From CAYJHC01 sp964369805 (lineage in GTDB: Bacteria > Bacillota > Clostridia > Peptostreptococcales > Anaerovoracaceae): 64,000 bases of DNA. The translations under genes were made by a program, and so were the position numbers. How positions within the stretch are numbered: position 1 is the stretch's first letter; each line of letters starts with the position of its first letter. Below the pieces are notes generated by a model. It made no database searches and had not been told where the DNA came from. It saw nothing but the letters and a program-made list of their open reading frames with translations. This document shows positions 17,084 to 26,643 of this stretch, in pieces. Where the stretch lies: NCBI GenBank assembly GCA_964369805.1, contig CAYJFM010000002.1:1-64000 (forward strand), in the 5' to 3' direction.

Positions 17084-19180
17084 TTACTCTTTGTATTTAC
17101 ATTCTTTGTTCGAACATGAAATTGTTGTATCTTTGAGTTTTTTAGATACTAGCTGCTCTCCGCAGTCTGGGCAAAGCTTGTCTACTGGTTTGTCCCAATA
17201 AACTTGATTGCAGTCTGGGTATCCACTGCATCCATAGAATACTTTCCCACGCTTGCTTTTTCTTTCAATTAATTCTTTACCACATTTAGGACAATTTACT
17301 CCTGTTTTCTTTATGATAGGTTTTGTTGTCTTACATTCTGGATAGTCTGAACAGGCTAAAAACTTACCGAATCTACCTTCTTTTATTGCCATTTGTTTTC
17401 CGCAGTTTTCGCAAAGTTCCTCTGTTAAAACTACAGGGATTTCAATTTTTTCTATTTCTTCTTCTGCCCTAGCTAAGTCTTTTTCAAATACTACATAGAA
17501 CTTTCTAATAATTTCTTTCCACTCTGTCCCTTGCTCTTCAACATTATCAAGCCCTGCTTCCATCTCAGCTGTAAAAGATGCATCTACGACCTCTTTGAAG
17601 TAGTCTTCCATCATGTCTGTAACAATAAAGCCAAGTTCCGTTGGGATTAATGTTTTCTTTTCTCTTTTAATATATTTTCTATCTGTAAGTGTTGATACTA
17701 TAGGTGCATATGTACTTGGTCTTCCAATATCTTTTTCTTCAAGATATTTAATCAGGGAAGCTTCCGTAAATCTAGGCGGTGGAGATGTGAAGTTCTGATT
17801 GCCTATTACTTCTTTTTCCTCTAGTTTTTGCCCATCTTCTAGCAATGGCATCTTCATTTCATCCTCAGTTCCAGCATTGTAAACTCTCAAAAATCCGTCA
17901 AATTTCAACGTTGAACCTGTTGCTCTAAATACATATTTACCATTAATGATATTTGCTGAAACACTGTCATATACAGCTGGAGCCATTTGACTTGCAAGAA
18001 ATCTAGTCCATATCAGCTTATACAATTTATATTGGTCATTTGATAATGATTCTTTAATTTTCTCTGGATCTATGTCCACATAAGATGGCCTAATCGCCTC
18101 ATGAGCATCTTGAATGTCCTTTTTCTTACTGGAATAAACATTATCTGACCAATATTTTTCTCCTAGGTGATGTTCAATGTACTCTTTTGCTTGAGCCTTT
18201 GCCTCATTTGAGATTCTTACCGAGTCAGTTCTAAGGTAAGTAATCAGTCCAACAGTTCCTTTTGTAGGAATGTTTATTCCTTCATAAAGTTCTTGGGCTA
18301 CTTTCATCGTTTTTCTTGGGTTGAAATTTAATTTGCTTGATGCATCTTGTTGCAAACTACTTGTTGTAAATGGTGCATAAGCTTTTCTTTTTCTATCCTT
18401 CTTTGTTGCATCGGCTACGGTATAATCCCCAGTCTTCAGTTCAGCTAAAATGGTATCTGCCTCTGCCTTATTTCCAATTTTAATTTTCTTCTTATTATAT
18501 AGTACCAGGTTAGCCTCAAATTCCTTAACACGGTCTTCTTCATTTGGATTTTTGAAAGTACCTATAATATTCCAGAATTCTTCTGGGATAAAACTTGTAA
18601 TAGCTTTCTCTCTATCACATATTATTTTTAGAGCTGCTGACTGCACCCTGCCTGCACTAAGTCCAGTTTTAATTTTTTTCCATAGTAATGGACTAATTTT
18701 ATATCCTACTAGTCTGTCTAGTACTCTTCTTGCTTGCTGCGCATCAACAAGTTTGATATCTATTTTTCTTGGGTGACTAACTGCGTTTTTAACAGCTTCT
18801 TTTGTGATTTCATTAAAAACAATTCTACATTCTTCTTCTTGATCGATTCCTAGTAGAAAGGCTAAGTGCCAAGATATAGCTTCCCCCTCCCTATCAGGGT
18901 CAGTTGCCAGGTATATTTTCGAAGCTTTTTTTCCTTCTTTTTTTAATTCTTTTATTAGATCTCCCTTGCCCCTTATATTTATATATCTCGGTTCAAAATC
19001 ATTTTCTATATCAATTCCAATTTGGCTTTTTGGTAAATCTCTAACATGGCCTACAGAGGCTATAACTTTATATGAACTCCCCAGAAACTTCCCTATGGTC
19101 TTTGCCTTTGAGGGAGATTCTACTATCACTAATTTCTTTTTTGGTGCCGCTTTTTTTGGTGCCGCTTTTTTCGTCGCCAT
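17084..19180 (-). CDS. topA: DNA topoisomerase I
   Basis: Type IA topoisomerase relaxing negative supercoils. The start MATKKAAPKK has GGAGAG seven bases upstream; a TTG twelve codons earlier lacks a good site. After a lysine/alanine/proline-rich tail, the TOPRIM domain has LVIVESPSKAKTIGKFLG and ATDPDREGEAISWH. The active-site tyrosine is in LITYLRTDSVRIS. Three C-terminal zinc-ribbon modules (CENCGK..., CPKCGK..., CPDCGE...) are complete with four cysteines each. 698 residues. Its stop codon is 12 bases before the hslV start. Confidence 0.98.
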   Translation of the reverse strand: MATKKAAPKKAAPKKKLVIVESPSKAKTIGKFLGSSYKVIASVGHVRDLPKSQIGIDIENDFEPRYINIRGKGDLIKELKKEGKKASKIYLATDPDREGEAISWHLAFLLGIDQEEECRIVFNEITKEAVKNAVSHPRKIDIKLVDAQQARRVLDRLVGYKISPLLWKKIKTGLSAGRVQSAALKIICDREKAITSFIPEEFWNIIGTFKNPNEEDRVKEFEANLVLYNKKKIKIGNKAEADTILAELKTGDYTVADATKKDRKRKAYAPFTTSSLQQDASSKLNFNPRKTMKVAQELYEGINIPTKGTVGLITYLRTDSVRISNEAKAQAKEYIEHHLGEKYWSDNVYSSKKKDIQDAHEAIRPSYVDIDPEKIKESLSNDQYKLYKLIWTRFLASQMAPAVYDSVSANIINGKYVFRATGSTLKFDGFLRVYNAGTEDEMKMPLLEDGQKLEEKEVIGNQNFTSPPPRFTEASLIKYLEEKDIGRPSTYAPIVSTLTDRKYIKREKKTLIPTELGFIVTDMMEDYFKEVVDASFTAEMEAGLDNVEEQGTEWKEIIRKFYVVFEKDLARAEEEIEKIEIPVVLTEELCENCGKQMAIKEGRFGKFLACSDYPECKTTKPIIKKTGVNCPKCGKELIERKSKRGKVFYGCSGYPDCNQVYWDKPVDKLCPDCGEQLVSKKLKDTTISCSNKECKYKE

Positions 19181-19258
19181 AAGGCTCTCCATCCTTTCCG
19201 TGGGTGTTATCCTCAATTATGTAAATATTTTCTATTACGAATTGATTATACTAGTTTT

Positions 19259-20110
19259 TTATAATTTTGCAACAAAAATTTTGCCTAAAGCGGTGAAAAC
19301 TGCCCCTTTTATCTCCAAAACAGTAATAATACCATTAATTTTCGCTATATCCATCTTTAAAACTCTATGGAGTTTATTTATTTCTATAGATCCTTCTTTA
19401 CGAACTATTTCCATAATCTTTAGTTCTTCTTGCCCAAAATTACTATTATCAAATGGTGCTAACGGATTTAGTTCTAAATCTAGTATTAATTCATCCAGTA
19501 TGACTAGTGGTGTACATCCATCCTTTATAAGCTTATTGGTTCCTAGGCTGCAAGTGCTGTTAATATTTCCTGGAACAGCATATACTTCTCGATTTTGCTC
19601 TGCAGCTATCTCTGCTGTTAGCACCGCTCCACTTTTTGCTCCACCTTCCACTACTACCGTCTTTTCACAAAGTCCCGAGATTATTCTATTCCTCTTTGGA
19701 AAATTGAATCGATCAGCCTTGATATGATCTTCAAACTCAGTTAAGACCAGCCCTTTTTGTTCGATTATTTTTCTTATCTCTCTATTTGCTGCTGGATAGT
19801 TTATATCAAGTCCTGCTCCAAGTACAGCTATTGTACTACCTTCCCCTTTAACTGCACCCAAATGTGCTTCCTTATCAATTCCAACAGCAAGCCCTGAGAC
19901 AACAGTTACATTAACTTTTGAAAGTTTTTCGCCTAAAGTTCTGCTCACCCATCTTCCATAATCTGTGGTTTTCCTTGAGCCAACAATTGCTACTTTTCGA
20001 TTTTTTAATAATTCCCAGTTTCCCATTCCATATAGTGCCTTGGGAGGGTTTTCGATTTCCTTTAATAATTTAGGGTATATTTCATCGTCTATGGTTATTT
20101 TTCTTTTCAC
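19259..20110 (-). CDS. dprA: DNA processing protein DprA
   Basis: Binds single-stranded DNA entering in natural transformation and loads RecA. The Rossmann-like core has KVAIVGSRKTTDYG, VVSGLAVGIDKEAHLGA, STIAVLGAGLDINYP, RFNFPKRNRIISGL and VPGNINSTCSLGTNKLI. A C-terminal winged-helix segment (about residues 220-283) is present. At 283 residues it lacks the N-terminal SAM-like domain of longer DprA proteins. Overlaps comM by one base. Confidence 0.95.
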   Translation of the reverse strand: MKRKITIDDEIYPKLLKEIENPPKALYGMGNWELLKNRKVAIVGSRKTTDYGRWVSRTLGEKLSKVNVTVVSGLAVGIDKEAHLGAVKGEGSTIAVLGAGLDINYPAANREIRKIIEQKGLVLTEFEDHIKADRFNFPKRNRIISGLCEKTVVVEGGAKSGAVLTAEIAAEQNREVYAVPGNINSTCSLGTNKLIKDGCTPLVILDELILDLELNPLAPFDNSNFGQEELKIMEIVRKEGSIEINKLHRVLKMDIAKINGIITVLEIKGAVFTALGKIFVAKL

Positions 20111-21639
20111 TACCTTTCACACCCCTTCTGCCTATATTGTAAAGCTTCCGAAATGTGTATAGCAGCTATTTCTTCACATGAATCTAGGTCTGCAATAGTT
20201 CTCGCGATTTTTTTGACTTTTTCATAAGATCTTATCGATAAATTCATCTTTTCATATGCCATTGTAAGAAGGGCTTTCCCCTCCTCATTAACTCTCGCAT
20301 ATTTATCCAATTGTTCTCCATATAATTCTGAGTTCAAGCTAATTTCTTCATTAATGTATCTATCTTTTTGAATTTCCCTAGCCGCTTCAATTCTACTTCT
20401 CATTTTACTAGAACTATAATAAGCACCTTGGCTTTCTTTATACATATCCAACTCGCTAATTTTCACAGAGTTTAAACTTACATGCAAATCAATTCTATCT
20501 AATATTGGTGATGAAAATTTGTTGTGAAAACTTGCAATCTGACCAGCTGTGCATTTACATTCTTTATTTGGGTTTCCTAAGTTTCCGCACTTGCAAGGAT
20601 TAGTTGCTGCTACTAATAATGCCTTTGCAGGAAACTCTGCTCTACCTCCTAGTCTACTTATGGTTATTCTTCCTTCTTCAAGAGGTTCTCTTAAGCCGTC
20701 AATTGCACTTATATCAAAGTGTGCGAATTCGTCTAAAAATAGTACTCCATTATGGGCTAAACTTATCTCCCCTACAGTAGCTCTATAGCCTCCTCCAATA
20801 AGGGCTTTTCTAGTAGTACTATGATGAGGACATCTAACTGGCCTTTCAGATACAACCGGTGTATCCTCTGATAACAGGCCAGCTACACTGTAAATTTTTG
20901 TAGTTTCCAGAATTTCCTCCTTTGACATTGCTGGTAAAATACCTCCAATACGCCTAGCCATCATGGTCTTCCCAACGCCAGGCCCTCCATACATCATTAT
21001 GCCATGGCAACCTGCTGCTCCAATCTCAAAGGCTCTTTTCCCTACATCTTGCCCACATACATCGCTAAAGTCTATCCTTTTTTCACTATTAGCTTCAAAT
21101 TCTAAATCCCTTCGACCTTCCATAAGTCCCCTGCCAGCAAAAATTCCTGCCACTTGCCCAATGTTTTCTACAGGAAAAAACTTCCCTCCATCAACCAACG
21201 AAACTTCTTTTAAGTTCCCTTCGGGCAATACAATATTAGTTTTTCCTTCCTCAATTAACTTAAGACAAATAGGAAGAGCTCCCCTTACAGGATTAACCTT
21301 CCCATCCAAGGAAACCTCTCCTAATACTCCAAACTCATTCAAAAACTCCATTCCCATTTCCATTTCTGCAGCAATAATCCCCATTGCTATGGGCAAATCA
21401 AAATGGCTACCCTCTTTTCTTCTCCCTGCTGGTACCAGGTTAACCGTTATTTTTCTTTTGGGAAATTCTATCCCCATGTTTATAAAGGCAGGCTTGATTC
21501 TAAGGCCACTCTCTTTTATAGCCAGCCCAGCAAGTCCCACGATATTATAAGATGGAATTCCATTGTTTATAGCTACCTCAACTTTGACCAGCTCACCTTC
21601 AATTCCCATTAAATTTGCAGTATAAATGCTTGCAATCAT
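20110..21639 (-). CDS. comM: ComM/YifB-family Mg-chelatase-like AAA+ ATPase
   Basis: ComM is a helicase that promotes branch migration during transformation with divergent DNA. The 509-residue protein has the N-terminal Lon-S5-like domain (NGIPSYNIVGLAG, GRRKEGSHFDLPIA) and the AAA+ core with MYGGPGVGKTMMARRI and LFLDEFAHFD. RPVRCPHHSTT, the CKCGNLGNPNKECKC zinc-like segment and the C-terminal SIRSYEKVKKIARTIADL are also present. Lies between yraN (overlap 4 bases) and dprA (overlap 1), so translation is coupled. Confidence 0.95.
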   Translation of the reverse strand: MIASIYTANLMGIEGELVKVEVAINNGIPSYNIVGLAGLAIKESGLRIKPAFINMGIEFPKRKITVNLVPAGRRKEGSHFDLPIAMGIIAAEMEMGMEFLNEFGVLGEVSLDGKVNPVRGALPICLKLIEEGKTNIVLPEGNLKEVSLVDGGKFFPVENIGQVAGIFAGRGLMEGRRDLEFEANSEKRIDFSDVCGQDVGKRAFEIGAAGCHGIMMYGGPGVGKTMMARRIGGILPAMSKEEILETTKIYSVAGLLSEDTPVVSERPVRCPHHSTTRKALIGGGYRATVGEISLAHNGVLFLDEFAHFDISAIDGLREPLEEGRITISRLGGRAEFPAKALLVAATNPCKCGNLGNPNKECKCTAGQIASFHNKFSSPILDRIDLHVSLNSVKISELDMYKESQGAYYSSSKMRSRIEAAREIQKDRYINEEISLNSELYGEQLDKYARVNEEGKALLTMAYEKMNLSIRSYEKVKKIARTIADLDSCEEIAAIHISEALQYRQKGCER

Positions 21640-21968
21640 AACTCTAAATCCTCCCTATGTGATATCAAAACTTCTACAACATCTACCCTAGTTGTAATAT
21701 CCCAAAGACTATGCTTTGCCTTATAGCCTTCCGCAGCCTTAAAAATATTCTTCAGTTTCTTTTTGTCCACTGCTTCTATGGGCTCACCAAATTCAATAGT
21801 TGTTCTTGTTTTAACTTCAACAAAAATATATGTATTCCCCTTCCTTCCAATGATATCTACTTCGTAGCGTTTCTCTCTGAAATTGCGCGCCAAAATAGTA
21901 AACCCTTTAGTTCTTAGGAAGTCTGACGCCATATTCTCACCAATTCGTCCTAGCTTTACATTATCCAT
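21636..21968 (-). CDS. yraN: UPF0102 family protein YraN (endonuclease-like fold)
   Basis: 110 residues of the UPF0102 family, whose role is not established; it has a restriction-endonuclease-like fold with core EVDIIGRKGNTYIFVEVKTR, where Glu, Asp and the ExK pair are conserved. First gene of the yraN-comM-dprA-topA-hslV-hslU operon. Confidence 0.93.
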   Translation of the reverse strand: MDNVKLGRIGENMASDFLRTKGFTILARNFREKRYEVDIIGRKGNTYIFVEVKTRTTIEFGEPIEAVDKKKLKNIFKAAEGYKAKHSLWDITTRVDVVEVLISHREDLEL

Positions 21969-22022
21969 ACCCCCATGCCTTTCTTTTGCCTTCTTCAGTG
22001 TATCCCCTCACCGTTTTTCTTT

Positions 22023-22051
22023 ATTATGTCATTTTTGTAAAATTATGTCAA
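22023..22051 (-). promoter_or_regulatory. promoter of the yraN-hslU operon
   Basis: Minus strand TTGACA (22046-22051), 17-base spacer, CATAAT (22023-22028), about 55 bases before the yraN start. Confidence 0.75.
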
Positions 22052-22120
22052 TATTTATAGTTGGCGAGGATTGCCTTTTCATTTTGCTTATAATTACTTC
22101 TTGTCTATTTTGATTTTTAG

Positions 22121-22155
22121 CATAAAAAATAGCGCAGCGACTCGCTGCACTATTT
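22121..22155 (-). terminator. terminator after the MBL-HAD gene
   Basis: Arms AAATAGxGCAGCGA / TCGCTGCxCTATTT with one mismatch and a minimal loop; minus-strand 3' side CTATTTTTTATG. Confidence 0.8.
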
Positions 22156-22202
22156 GTAACTTCTTTTTCCCTACTATTCTATATGACCCCTTTTAATTTT
22201 AC

Positions 22203-23615
22203 TTATAAGGCAAATCTTTCTATCGCCTCTGATACTCCGTCAAATTCATTGGTAGACACGATGTATTGCGCTACCTTTTTAACCTCTGGATTACCATTAC
22301 CCATTGCTATTTTAATTCCTGCAAGCTTAAGCATTGCAATATCATTGCTATTATCCCCGCAAGCCATCACTTCACTTTTACTTATATTAAACTTCTTCAT
22401 TAAAACTTTCAGTGCAGATGCCTTACTAGTTGTCTTGCCGCCTATTTCCCAATTGCTTCCTAAAGAGGTTGTTATAGTTACCTCTGGAATTCTATCAAGA
22501 CCAGTTTTAGCCGCAGCCCTTTCGTCTAAATCGTTATAGAAAATATTTATATTCTCAATATCCTCACTATTTTCTCTTATGAATTGAAAAATATTATCAA
22601 GAGGTGTTCTTGTATCTAAAACATACTGCCTATGTCTATATGTTATTCCTCCATTTTTAATTTCTTCATATTTTTCTCTTTCCATGTAGGCCTCCCCATC
22701 TACAAAGACCTCTATCATATTTTTATTTCCTTGAAGAGCAGAGATTACGCCTTCAATTGCGTCTTTATCAATGCAGTTTTTTTCTACGGTTTTACCAGTT
22801 GACAATTCTTTTGTCAAACCTCCATTTGATGTCACTACATACTCTATACCATCAAATTCTTTAACCTCATCTGGTATAGCACTAAAGCACCTACCTGTCG
22901 CAACTACTACATGAATTCCTTTCTCCACAGCCTTCTTCAGTGTCTCCTTATTCTTTTGAGATAGTTTTCCTTCTTTGTTTAATGTTGTTCCATCTAGATC
23001 TAGGGCTATTAGCTTTATTTCATTTTTCTTTGCAGTTTTCATTATTTCATTATATTCATTGTTAATATTTCTTACTTTTTTCATAGTGCAGCCGTCACCA
23101 TGTCCAGGGTTAATAAACATTTCATTACTCCAAATTGAAATAATATCTGTAATTGATTTTTCCATTTCATTTTGGTTTCCGTCTTCTAGATCAGTTCTTC
23201 CTAGGTCTACATTAAAAATTGTGTCTCCCGTAAAAACCTGATTAGCTTTTTTATTTAAGAAACAGCTACTCCCCCAGGTATGGCCTGGTGTATTGACTAC
23301 AATGAACTCTTCGCTTCCAATAGAAAACGTTTCCAAATGTTCTAAATAATGCGCTGGGTGTTGGTACATGTCCCCATCTAATCTATGTATGAAAACAGGG
23401 CAGGAAAACTCATTTTTTATCTTTTCTACACCCCCAACGTGGTCGTAATGATGATGGGTTAAGTATATTCCTTTCAATTTATAACCTTCTTTTTTTATTA
23501 TTTCAATAAAACTATCAGGGTTGTATCCTGGGTCAATAATTATAGCTTCTCCTGAGTCTGAAACAATGTATCCATTTGCTTCATAAGTCCCCCCAATAAG
23601 TCGTTTGATTTTCAT
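22203..23615 (-). CDS. fusion of a metallo-beta-lactamase-fold hydrolase and a Cof-type HAD phosphatase
   Basis: One 470-residue chain with two complete enzyme domains. Residues 1 to about 195 are a glyoxalase-II-like metallohydrolase: THHHYDHVGG (about 52-61), NTPGHTWGS, FTGDTIF and NPGHGDG supply all the metal ligands. Residues about 200-470 are a HAD-IIB (Cof) phosphatase: LIALDLDGTTL (nucleophile about 206), VVATGRCFS, GGKTTSKASAL lysine and ACGDNSNDIAML. The start MKIKRLIGG has AAAGGA nine bases upstream; the ATG seven codons earlier precedes that site. There is no stop or shift between the domains. Partners and substrates are unknown; thioester or lactoylglutathione-like hydrolysis joined to sugar-phosphate dephosphorylation is only a family-level guess. 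Confidence 0.92.
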   Translation of the reverse strand: MKIKRLIGGTYEANGYIVSDSGEAIIIDPGYNPDSFIEIIKKEGYKLKGIYLTHHHYDHVGGVEKIKNEFSCPVFIHRLDGDMYQHPAHYLEHLETFSIGSEEFIVVNTPGHTWGSSCFLNKKANQVFTGDTIFNVDLGRTDLEDGNQNEMEKSITDIISIWSNEMFINPGHGDGCTMKKVRNINNEYNEIMKTAKKNEIKLIALDLDGTTLNKEGKLSQKNKETLKKAVEKGIHVVVATGRCFSAIPDEVKEFDGIEYVVTSNGGLTKELSTGKTVEKNCIDKDAIEGVISALQGNKNMIEVFVDGEAYMEREKYEEIKNGGITYRHRQYVLDTRTPLDNIFQFIRENSEDIENINIFYNDLDERAAAKTGLDRIPEVTITTSLGSNWEIGGKTTSKASALKVLMKKFNISKSEVMACGDNSNDIAMLKLAGIKIAMGNGNPEVKKVAQYIVSTNEFDGVSEAIERFAL

Positions 23616-23712
23616 TTTTGCTTTTCCTTTCCACATTTTTTATGTACCTCTTATTTTATCACAAAAAATCAAGGTTTTTTTGCACTATTTTCCTTTAACT
23701 TTCAAATACTCC

Positions 23713-23740
23713 TTGATAATTTGTGTAATAGTGCTACAAT
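23713..23740 (+). promoter_or_regulatory. trkA operon promoter
   Basis: TTGATA (23713-23718), 16-base spacer, TACAAT (23735-23740). A small hairpin GATGAG-TTTT-CTCATC (23785-23800) sits in the leader just before the ribosome-binding site GAAGGA. Confidence 0.7.
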
Positions 23741-23816
23741 ACTATAGTACAAATGTAATTATTACGTAATGTATAGATATAAATGATGAGTTTTCTCATC
23801 TAGAAAGAAGGAAAAA

Positions 23817-25163
23817 ATGAAGATAGTCATAGTGGGTGCAGGCAAGCTTGGGCTAAGAGTAGCAGAAGCTCTTATCGGTGGCGACCACTCAATTACAATG
23901 ATAGATAATGATGAGGCAGCATTAAATAACCTCTCATCACAACTTGATGTAATGACAGTTTTCGCTAATGGTAAACAAATCTCTGTATTAAAGGATATTC
24001 ATATAGATTCCTATGATTTTCTTATTGCAACTACAGATAGTGATGAAACAAATATTTTAATCTGTAATTTTGCAAAAAAACTTGGTTGTGAAAGGGTTAT
24101 AGCTAGAGTGCGCGACCCAGAACATGTAAATCAATTAGGTTTTATAAAGGAAGCAACTGGAATTGATCATATAATAAATCCTGACTATTCTATTGCTGTG
24201 GAAATCTATAAGTTCTTAGCAGAAAAATATACTCTCAGTGGTGGTGTCTATACCAATGGTAAGGTAGCCCTTGCAGAGATTCGTACATATAAAATGCCAA
24301 AGCTAATTGGGACAACTCCAAGTGATATACGTATCGCCCTAAAAAATGCTCAAATTGCTGCGATTTCCAGAAACGGTAAAGTTATCATCCCAACTAAAGA
24401 CATAGTCATAGAAAGCGAAGACGAGCTTTATGTAATAGGTGCAAGAGATGATATTCTAAAGCTAAATTCAAAAGTAAAAGAAAGAGGCAAGTATACTGAC
24501 CTTCAAAAGGTTATGATTATTGGTGGTGGAAAAACCGCCCTATTCCTTTCTCAAAAATTAAGCGATTTTGGTGCCTCTGTAAAAATTATCGAACGGAATA
24601 AGGCAAGATGTCATTATTTATCTGAGCATCTTGAGGATGTTATGATTTTGCATGGTGATGGCTCTGACCTTACCCTTTTAGAGGAAGAAAATCTAGAAGA
24701 AATGGACGCTTTTGTAACAACAACGGGCTTCGATGAAGATAACTTACTACTAGCATTAGTAGCAAAAAGGCATGGTATAGAAGATGTAATTGCAAAAGTA
24801 AGCCGTGACATTTACGAAGATATTGTATCTAGTTTAGGCGTAGATATGGCTCTTAACCCTCTAGACATTACTGCTAGTGAAATACTCAGAAAAATTCAAG
24901 GTACTAGCAAAGTTATCAGTTCTCAACTAATTCAAGGGCAGGCTGAAACAATTGAAATTATAGCAACTAGTAGCATGAAGCTCACTGGCAAGCCAATTAG
25001 ATATGTTGGGCTTCCTTCTGGAGCTTTTGTTGCTGCTATAACAAGGGGCTCTGAGGTTATCATACCTACAGGAGATAGCATAATTCAGGCCGGTGATAGG
25101 CTTAATATTTTATGCTTACTACATGACTTAGATTTACTAGAAAGATTACTAAGGACAAACTAA
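23817..25163 (+). CDS. trkA: TrkA, cytoplasmic NAD-binding subunit of Trk potassium uptake
   Basis: Peripheral protein that gates TrkH. The 448-residue chain has two RCK units. Each begins with a Rossmann nucleotide loop: MKIVIVGAGKLGLRVAEAL at residue 1 and VMIIGGGKTALFLSQKL at about 233. Each ends in an RCK_C domain (about 140-220 and 365-445). The conserved acidic residues after strand 2 (MIDNDE, IIERNK) are present. It overlaps the next gene by one base (TAATG). Confidence 0.95.
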   Translation: MKIVIVGAGKLGLRVAEALIGGDHSITMIDNDEAALNNLSSQLDVMTVFANGKQISVLKDIHIDSYDFLIATTDSDETNILICNFAKKLGCERVIARVRDPEHVNQLGFIKEATGIDHIINPDYSIAVEIYKFLAEKYTLSGGVYTNGKVALAEIRTYKMPKLIGTTPSDIRIALKNAQIAAISRNGKVIIPTKDIVIESEDELYVIGARDDILKLNSKVKERGKYTDLQKVMIIGGGKTALFLSQKLSDFGASVKIIERNKARCHYLSEHLEDVMILHGDGSDLTLLEEENLEEMDAFVTTTGFDEDNLLLALVAKRHGIEDVIAKVSRDIYEDIVSSLGVDMALNPLDITASEILRKIQGTSKVISSQLIQGQAETIEIIATSSMKLTGKPIRYVGLPSGAFVAAITRGSEVIIPTGDSIIQAGDRLNILCLLHDLDLLERLLRTN

Positions 25164-26632
25164 TGGATCTGCATTTACGAGTACACTTAAAAATAATGGG
25201 CATGCTATTTATTGTGCTAGGGATTGCCATGGTCTTCCCTGCTATAGTGGGCATAATTTATGGAGAGAGTGAAACAGTTTACTCTTTTCTTGCTGTCTCT
25301 TTCTTTGCAATATTTGCTGGCTTTTCAGTTCTTTTCTTTGTTGGAGACCCTAAAGAAAGGAAAAAATTCAAATTAAGGGATGGTCTTTTAATTGTTAGTG
25401 AAACTTGGCTAATTGCTTCACTAATCGGGGCCCTTCCCTTTTATATTTCTGGCTCTATTCCTAGCTTTGTTGATGCTTTTTTTGAAACTGCATCTGGTCT
25501 TAGTACTACAGGTGCCTCTATCCTAAGTGATATCGAGGCATTACCAAAAAGCATGTTATTTTGGCGTACCTTCACTCATTGGATTGGCGGTATGGGTATA
25601 ATTGTGCTTGCTGTTGCTATTTTGCCTGCTCTTGGAATCGGTGGGCAGTTTATTATGCAAGCAGAAACTACTGGGCCTACTTTATCAAAGGTTTTGCCAA
25701 AAATTAAGGATACTGCAAAGGTTTTATATATTCTATATTTCAGTTTAACTGTTTTAGAAACCTTGTTACTATGGGCTGGTGGTATGTCTGCGTTTGATGC
25801 TATTTGTCATTCTTTTGCTACTGTTGGAACAGGTGGCTTTGCAAATTATAACGCAGGATTAGGTCATTTCGATAGTGCCTATATTGATGGTGTAGTAACA
25901 CTTTTCATGTTTATTTGTGGCGCAAGCTTTTCTTTGCATTTCCTTGCATTTTCAAAGGGCCCTAAAATTTATTTTAAAGATAGCGAATTTAAGGGGTATT
26001 TTTTTATTGTTTTAGTTATTACTATTGTTCTAACTTTCTACCTCTTTTCTTTCGGTACATATTCACAGTTGGCAGAATCCTTTAGGTACTCTGTTTTTCA
26101 GGTGGTTTCAATTGTCACCACTACTGGTTTTGCAACTACAGATTATATCCTTTGGCCAATGTTCGCGCAGTTCCTATTACTGTTATTATTTTTTACGGGA
26201 GCCTGCTCTTCATCCACTGCTGGAGGTATAAAAATAATTCGTATATTAGTCATGGGTAAGTTCATACAAAGAACTACAGCTCTTAAATTACATCCTAATC
26301 ATATTGCTACCATTAAACTTGATGGTAAGCCAGTTAGTAATGAAACAGTTTCTAATATTACTAGTTTGATTATGCTTTATTTTCTAACTTTAGCAATAGG
26401 AACTATCCTTGTTTCTTTCGATGGTCATGATTTAGTTACTACATTCACCGCAGTGGCTTCGTCTGTGGGAAATGTTGGTCCAGGGTTTAATGATGTGGGT
26501 CCTATGTTTAACTATGGTGATTTTTCCGATTTCTCTAAGATAGTTCTTTCACTTCTTATGATTGCAGGGAGGCTTGAAATATATACATTCTTCATGCTTC
26601 TTTCAACTAAGTTTTGGAATCCATATAAGTAA
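25163..26632 (+). CDS. trkH: TrkH potassium transporter subunit, copy 1
   Basis: Membrane channel-like potassium translocator. The 489-residue protein carries the four pore-loop repeats: STTGASIL, TVGTGGFANY, TTTGFATTDY and SVGNVGPGF, each with its filter glycine. The conserved FWRTFTHWIGGMGI and the arginine near GGIKIIRILVMGK are present. Start ATG overlaps the trkA stop. Confidence 0.95.
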   Translation: MDLHLRVHLKIMGMLFIVLGIAMVFPAIVGIIYGESETVYSFLAVSFFAIFAGFSVLFFVGDPKERKKFKLRDGLLIVSETWLIASLIGALPFYISGSIPSFVDAFFETASGLSTTGASILSDIEALPKSMLFWRTFTHWIGGMGIIVLAVAILPALGIGGQFIMQAETTGPTLSKVLPKIKDTAKVLYILYFSLTVLETLLLWAGGMSAFDAICHSFATVGTGGFANYNAGLGHFDSAYIDGVVTLFMFICGASFSLHFLAFSKGPKIYFKDSEFKGYFFIVLVITIVLTFYLFSFGTYSQLAESFRYSVFQVVSIVTTTGFATTDYILWPMFAQFLLLLLFFTGACSSSTAGGIKIIRILVMGKFIQRTTALKLHPNHIATIKLDGKPVSNETVSNITSLIMLYFLTLAIGTILVSFDGHDLVTTFTAVASSVGNVGPGFNDVGPMFNYGDFSDFSKIVLSLLMIAGRLEIYTFFMLLSTKFWNPYK

Positions 26633-26643
26633 GGAGGGTTATA

